Shown: positions 62,442-64,000 of the stretch, piece by piece
Position numbering within the stretch: the first letter of the stretch is position 1
How the letters are laid out: every line of letters starts with the position of its first letter
Source of the DNA: JAJKJG01 sp036556825
Lineage (GTDB): Bacteria; Pseudomonadota; Alphaproteobacteria; Rhizobiales; Beijerinckiaceae
Length of the DNA stretch: 64,000 nucleotides
Assembly (NCBI GenBank): GCA_036556825.1
Contig: DATBIR010000056.1
Coordinates: forward strand, 14,856 to 78,855
Direction: 5' to 3'
The notes under the pieces: generated by a model
The model's database searches: none
What the model was told of the DNA's origin: nothing
The model's input: only the letters and a program-made list of their open reading frames with translations
Position numbers and translations under genes: made by a program

Positions 62442-62989
62442 GAGGCTTCGGTGTCAGCCCGTTCTGTGTCGATCGGCACGAAGCGGGAGATCATCCCGGC
62501 GACGATCGGCAGGGGCAGCGAGACGAGAAAGCGGAAGGTCGCGAATTCCAGGCCCATCATGGGCAGCTCCCACATGAGGATGCGCTGGAATCCTTGGGTC
62601 GACCACGAGGTGAGATAGGCGACGAGCGCACGGCGGCCGGTGCCCGCCTCGTGCAGCGCGTTCACGACCGGAAATGACGTCATGGGCCCGCCAGGCGTCA
62701 CCATCCCGGCTCCCGTGGCGATCAGCATGCCCTTCAGTCCCGCCTGATCGCCGAGCCACCTGGCGACCTTCTCGCGCGGCAGCAGAACCTGGATCGAGGC
62801 GGCGATGAGGAGGGCGGCGCCGAGCCGCGGCGTGATCATGCCGACGAGTTCGAGATCGGTCTTGAAGCTTTCGAGGAAAAGCTCCGGCCCGCGCAGCCAG
62901 TAACAGGCGACGCCGCTGAGCGCCGTGAGGAACGCCACGATCCAGAAGGATCGGTTGAAGATGTTTCTCAGTCGCGCGCCGGCAGCCAT
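62438..62989 (-). CDS. Half-size permease, first of an overlapping pair
   Basis: The protein has 183 residues, about 4-5 helices. GAGMVTPGGPMTSFPVVNALHEAGTGRRALVAYLTSWSTQGFQRI is the matching core to the next gene. Both retain the PGGP-x3-FP motif. An N-terminal helix (FWIVAFLTALSGVACYWL) precedes. Coupled to 61941-62441 by an ATGA overlap. It may transport an organic ion; the family name is tentative. Confidence 0.72.
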   Translation of the reverse strand: MAAGARLRNIFNRSFWIVAFLTALSGVACYWLRGPELFLESFKTDLELVGMITPRLGAALLIAASIQVLLPREKVARWLGDQAGLKGMLIATGAGMVTPGGPMTSFPVVNALHEAGTGRRALVAYLTSWSTQGFQRILMWELPMMGLEFATFRFLVSLPLPIVAGMISRFVPIDTERADTEAS

Positions 62990-63172
62990 GTCGTGTGCGT
63001 CGTAAATCCCCGTCTCATTTCGTGCAATGATGCAGACGCTACATGGCTTCGCATGATCGATGCCCGCCGGAGCTGTTGCCGTGACGCGCCGGCGGCCGCG
63101 GTCGGGCCGGCGGCCTGCGCGCGACGGCTGGCGCTGCGCTCGGCAGCGGCGGCCGTCAACGCGAGCGCGAGA

Positions 63173-63685
63173 TCACGCCCGCAGCGCCGTCAGCATGACC
63201 TCGACGTATTCGCGGCCGCTGGCAATCACGAGCATCTTGGCGAAGGGCCGCATGTGGCCCAGGGTGCGGGACAGATCCTCGTCGCGGGTCTCGGCGGATT
63301 GCACGATCAAGCCGATGGTCGTGACGTTGCGCGACAGGCAGGCCTCGCCAATGATCGAGGCGCCCTGCGCATCTTCGCCGGCGCCGGCAACCATCACGAC
63401 GAAATCGGCCTCGTCGATCTCGGCGATGAGATCCCTGGTGTGGCCGGCAATGTCGTTGAGCCAGGCCTTGATCGAGGACTGCTCGGCACGCGGCGTCGCC
63501 CCTTCGAACGACATCGAGGTGAAGAATGAAGCGCGGTTCCAGGGCAGCCGCGAGACCTCATCAATCAGCGGCTTGCTCTCCTCGTCGAGGGCGACGACCT
63601 TGATCGTCCGTGGCACGGAATTGGGATAGTTCACCCTGAAGCGCGCCTCGTGCGCGGTCGTCATCCGGGCGGATTCACTGACCAT
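63173..63685 (-). CDS. Small Rossmann-like protein with an FtsZ-type pattern, unknown function
   Basis: The protein has 170 residues from ATG 63685 (AAGGAGT upstream). TIKVVALDEESKPLIDEV begins a Rossmann-like strand-helix. It has IAEIDEADFVVMVAGAGEDAQGASIIGEACLSRNVTTIGLIV and MRPFAKMLVIAS, in the order and spacing of the GTPase core of FtsZ/tubulin. The GTP tubulin signature (GGGTGTG) is replaced by GAGEDAQG and there is no C-terminal domain. So it is probably a nucleotide-fold relative that does not bind GTP in the usual way. It may instead be another Rossmann protein. It sits in the catabolic operon between the oxygenase fragment and the half-permeases. Confidence 0.6.
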   Translation of the reverse strand: MVSESARMTTAHEARFRVNYPNSVPRTIKVVALDEESKPLIDEVSRLPWNRASFFTSMSFEGATPRAEQSSIKAWLNDIAGHTRDLIAEIDEADFVVMVAGAGEDAQGASIIGEACLSRNVTTIGLIVQSAETRDEDLSRTLGHMRPFAKMLVIASGREYVEVMLTALRA

Positions 63686-63739
63686 CGGCTACTCCTTCAA
63701 ATTCAGCGGCCACGCTGAATCTCGGCCGCCGGCAGGGCG

Positions 63740-63766
63740 AAAGGGGCACCCGCGGGGCGCCCCTTT
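63740..63766 (-). terminator. Hairpin after the oxygenase alpha-subunit gene
   Basis: aaaggggc (63740-63747) pairs with gccccttt (63759-63766) over an 11-nt loop, 6 nt after the leftward stop at 63773. The minus strand continues into TTTCG, a weak T-tract. It may attenuate rather than fully terminate, since the next gene begins at 63685. Confidence 0.5.
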
Positions 63767-63772
63767 GCCGTA

Positions 63773-64000
63773 TCAAACCGAAACCTGGGCCTGGCCGGGA
63801 CGGACCTTGAGCGCCTCTTTGGCGGCATCTTTGTAGGGTTGATCAGGCGGCAGGACGAGCGCCGCAGAGCGCACGTGATGATGCGCCGGATCGACGCCCG
63901 GAGGCTGGACGCCTTTCTCGGCCAGAGCGCGGGCGGCCTTCATCAGGCGATGCCTCGCCATGATGATGCCGTTGTCGGTCGAAACCAGGTTCTCCTTGGT
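63773..64000 (-). CDS. C-terminus of an aromatic-ring hydroxylating oxygenase alpha subunit (partial)
   Basis: The 75 visible residues are TKENLVSTDNGIIMARHRL followed by MKAARALAEKGVQPPGVDPAHHHVRSAALVLPP. The pattern DNGI-x-R-R-L-x10-G-x-PPGVDP-x5-VRS is the C-terminal signature of phthalate 4,5-dioxygenase and LigX-type Rieske oxygenases. The N-terminus and Rieske and iron sites are outside the window. The frame reads through the window edge, so the start is not seen. The oxygenase would pair with the reductase at 51745. Identification rests on a short segment. Confidence 0.6.
   Translation of the reverse strand, partial: TKENLVSTDNGIIMARHRLMKAARALAEKGVQPPGVDPAHHHVRSAALVLPPDQPYKDAAKEALKVRPGQAQVSV

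Overview
This 64 kb window is GC-rich chromosomal DNA with tightly packed genes. It most likely comes from an alphaproteobacterium of the order Hyphomicrobiales (a Bradyrhizobium/Rhodopseudomonas/Xanthobacteraceae-like organism). The basis is a typical rhizobial porin (36176-37672), a small Omp25-like barrel, kinase-linked CheY proteins, many TctC/Bug receptors, and a dispersed intergenic palindrome of the kind seen in this order. No rRNA, tRNA, CRISPR array, transposase or integrase was seen. Species identity is inference.

Region 1 (1-8.1 kb) is a signalling block. Two paralogous sensor kinases with six-helix membrane domains (852-2285 and 3553-5052) flank an outer-membrane barrel gene. Each has a response regulator beside it: a receiver-GGDEF protein cut by the left edge, and a CheY-like protein. 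They are followed by an alpha-oxoamine-synthase-family PLP enzyme (5780-7114) and another single-domain receiver. The layout recalls CqsA/CqsS and LqsA/LqsS alpha-hydroxyketone signalling, but that is a hypothesis.

Region 2 (8.2-24.2 kb) contains a SET-domain protein, an orphan TctC receptor and a myo-inositol catabolic divergon. Leftward are SDR, iolC-DUF2090 fusion, iolD, iolE and iolB. Rightward are iolG, an inositol-monophosphatase-family gene and a Fbp/Afu-type ABC importer. A perfect 15-bp palindrome lies in the 95-bp divergent promoter. The rightward operon suggests uptake and dephosphorylation of an inositol phosphate. A DUF3616 protein follows.

Region 3 (24.2-36 kb) has an autotransporter-type barrel, a small His-tailed protein, an isochorismatase-fold protein whose nucleophile Cys is Gly, and a seven-gene leftward operon. 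That operon encodes a EutA-like ASKHA ATPase with a long poly-His tail, a binding-protein-dependent ABC importer (permease, ATPase, binding protein), a bicupin and two single cupins. No ethanolamine ammonia-lyase genes are present.

Region 4 (36-50.4 kb) has a porin with a strong terminator, then an operon with Rieske ferredoxin, a small protein, an amidohydrolase and a ThDP enzyme, divergent from a MarR regulator. Next come two orphan TctC-like receptors, a D-2-hydroxyacid dehydrogenase, a second ThDP paralogue, a cupin and a split chromate-transporter-type pair.

Region 5 (50.6-64 kb) resembles an aromatic-acid (phthalate-type) catabolic locus. It has a 4,5-dihydroxyphthalate-decarboxylase-like protein, a 2Fe-2S/FAD reductase, an IclR regulator, an EamA transporter, a complete TctBAC importer, a proline-iminopeptidase-like hydrolase, a second EutA-like protein beside a second bicupin, two half-size permeases, a protein with an FtsZ-like Rossmann pattern, and the C-terminus of a probable Rieske oxygenase alpha subunit at the right edge. 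The recurrence of EutA-like ATPase plus bicupin in two separate operons is the most unusual structural theme of the window.
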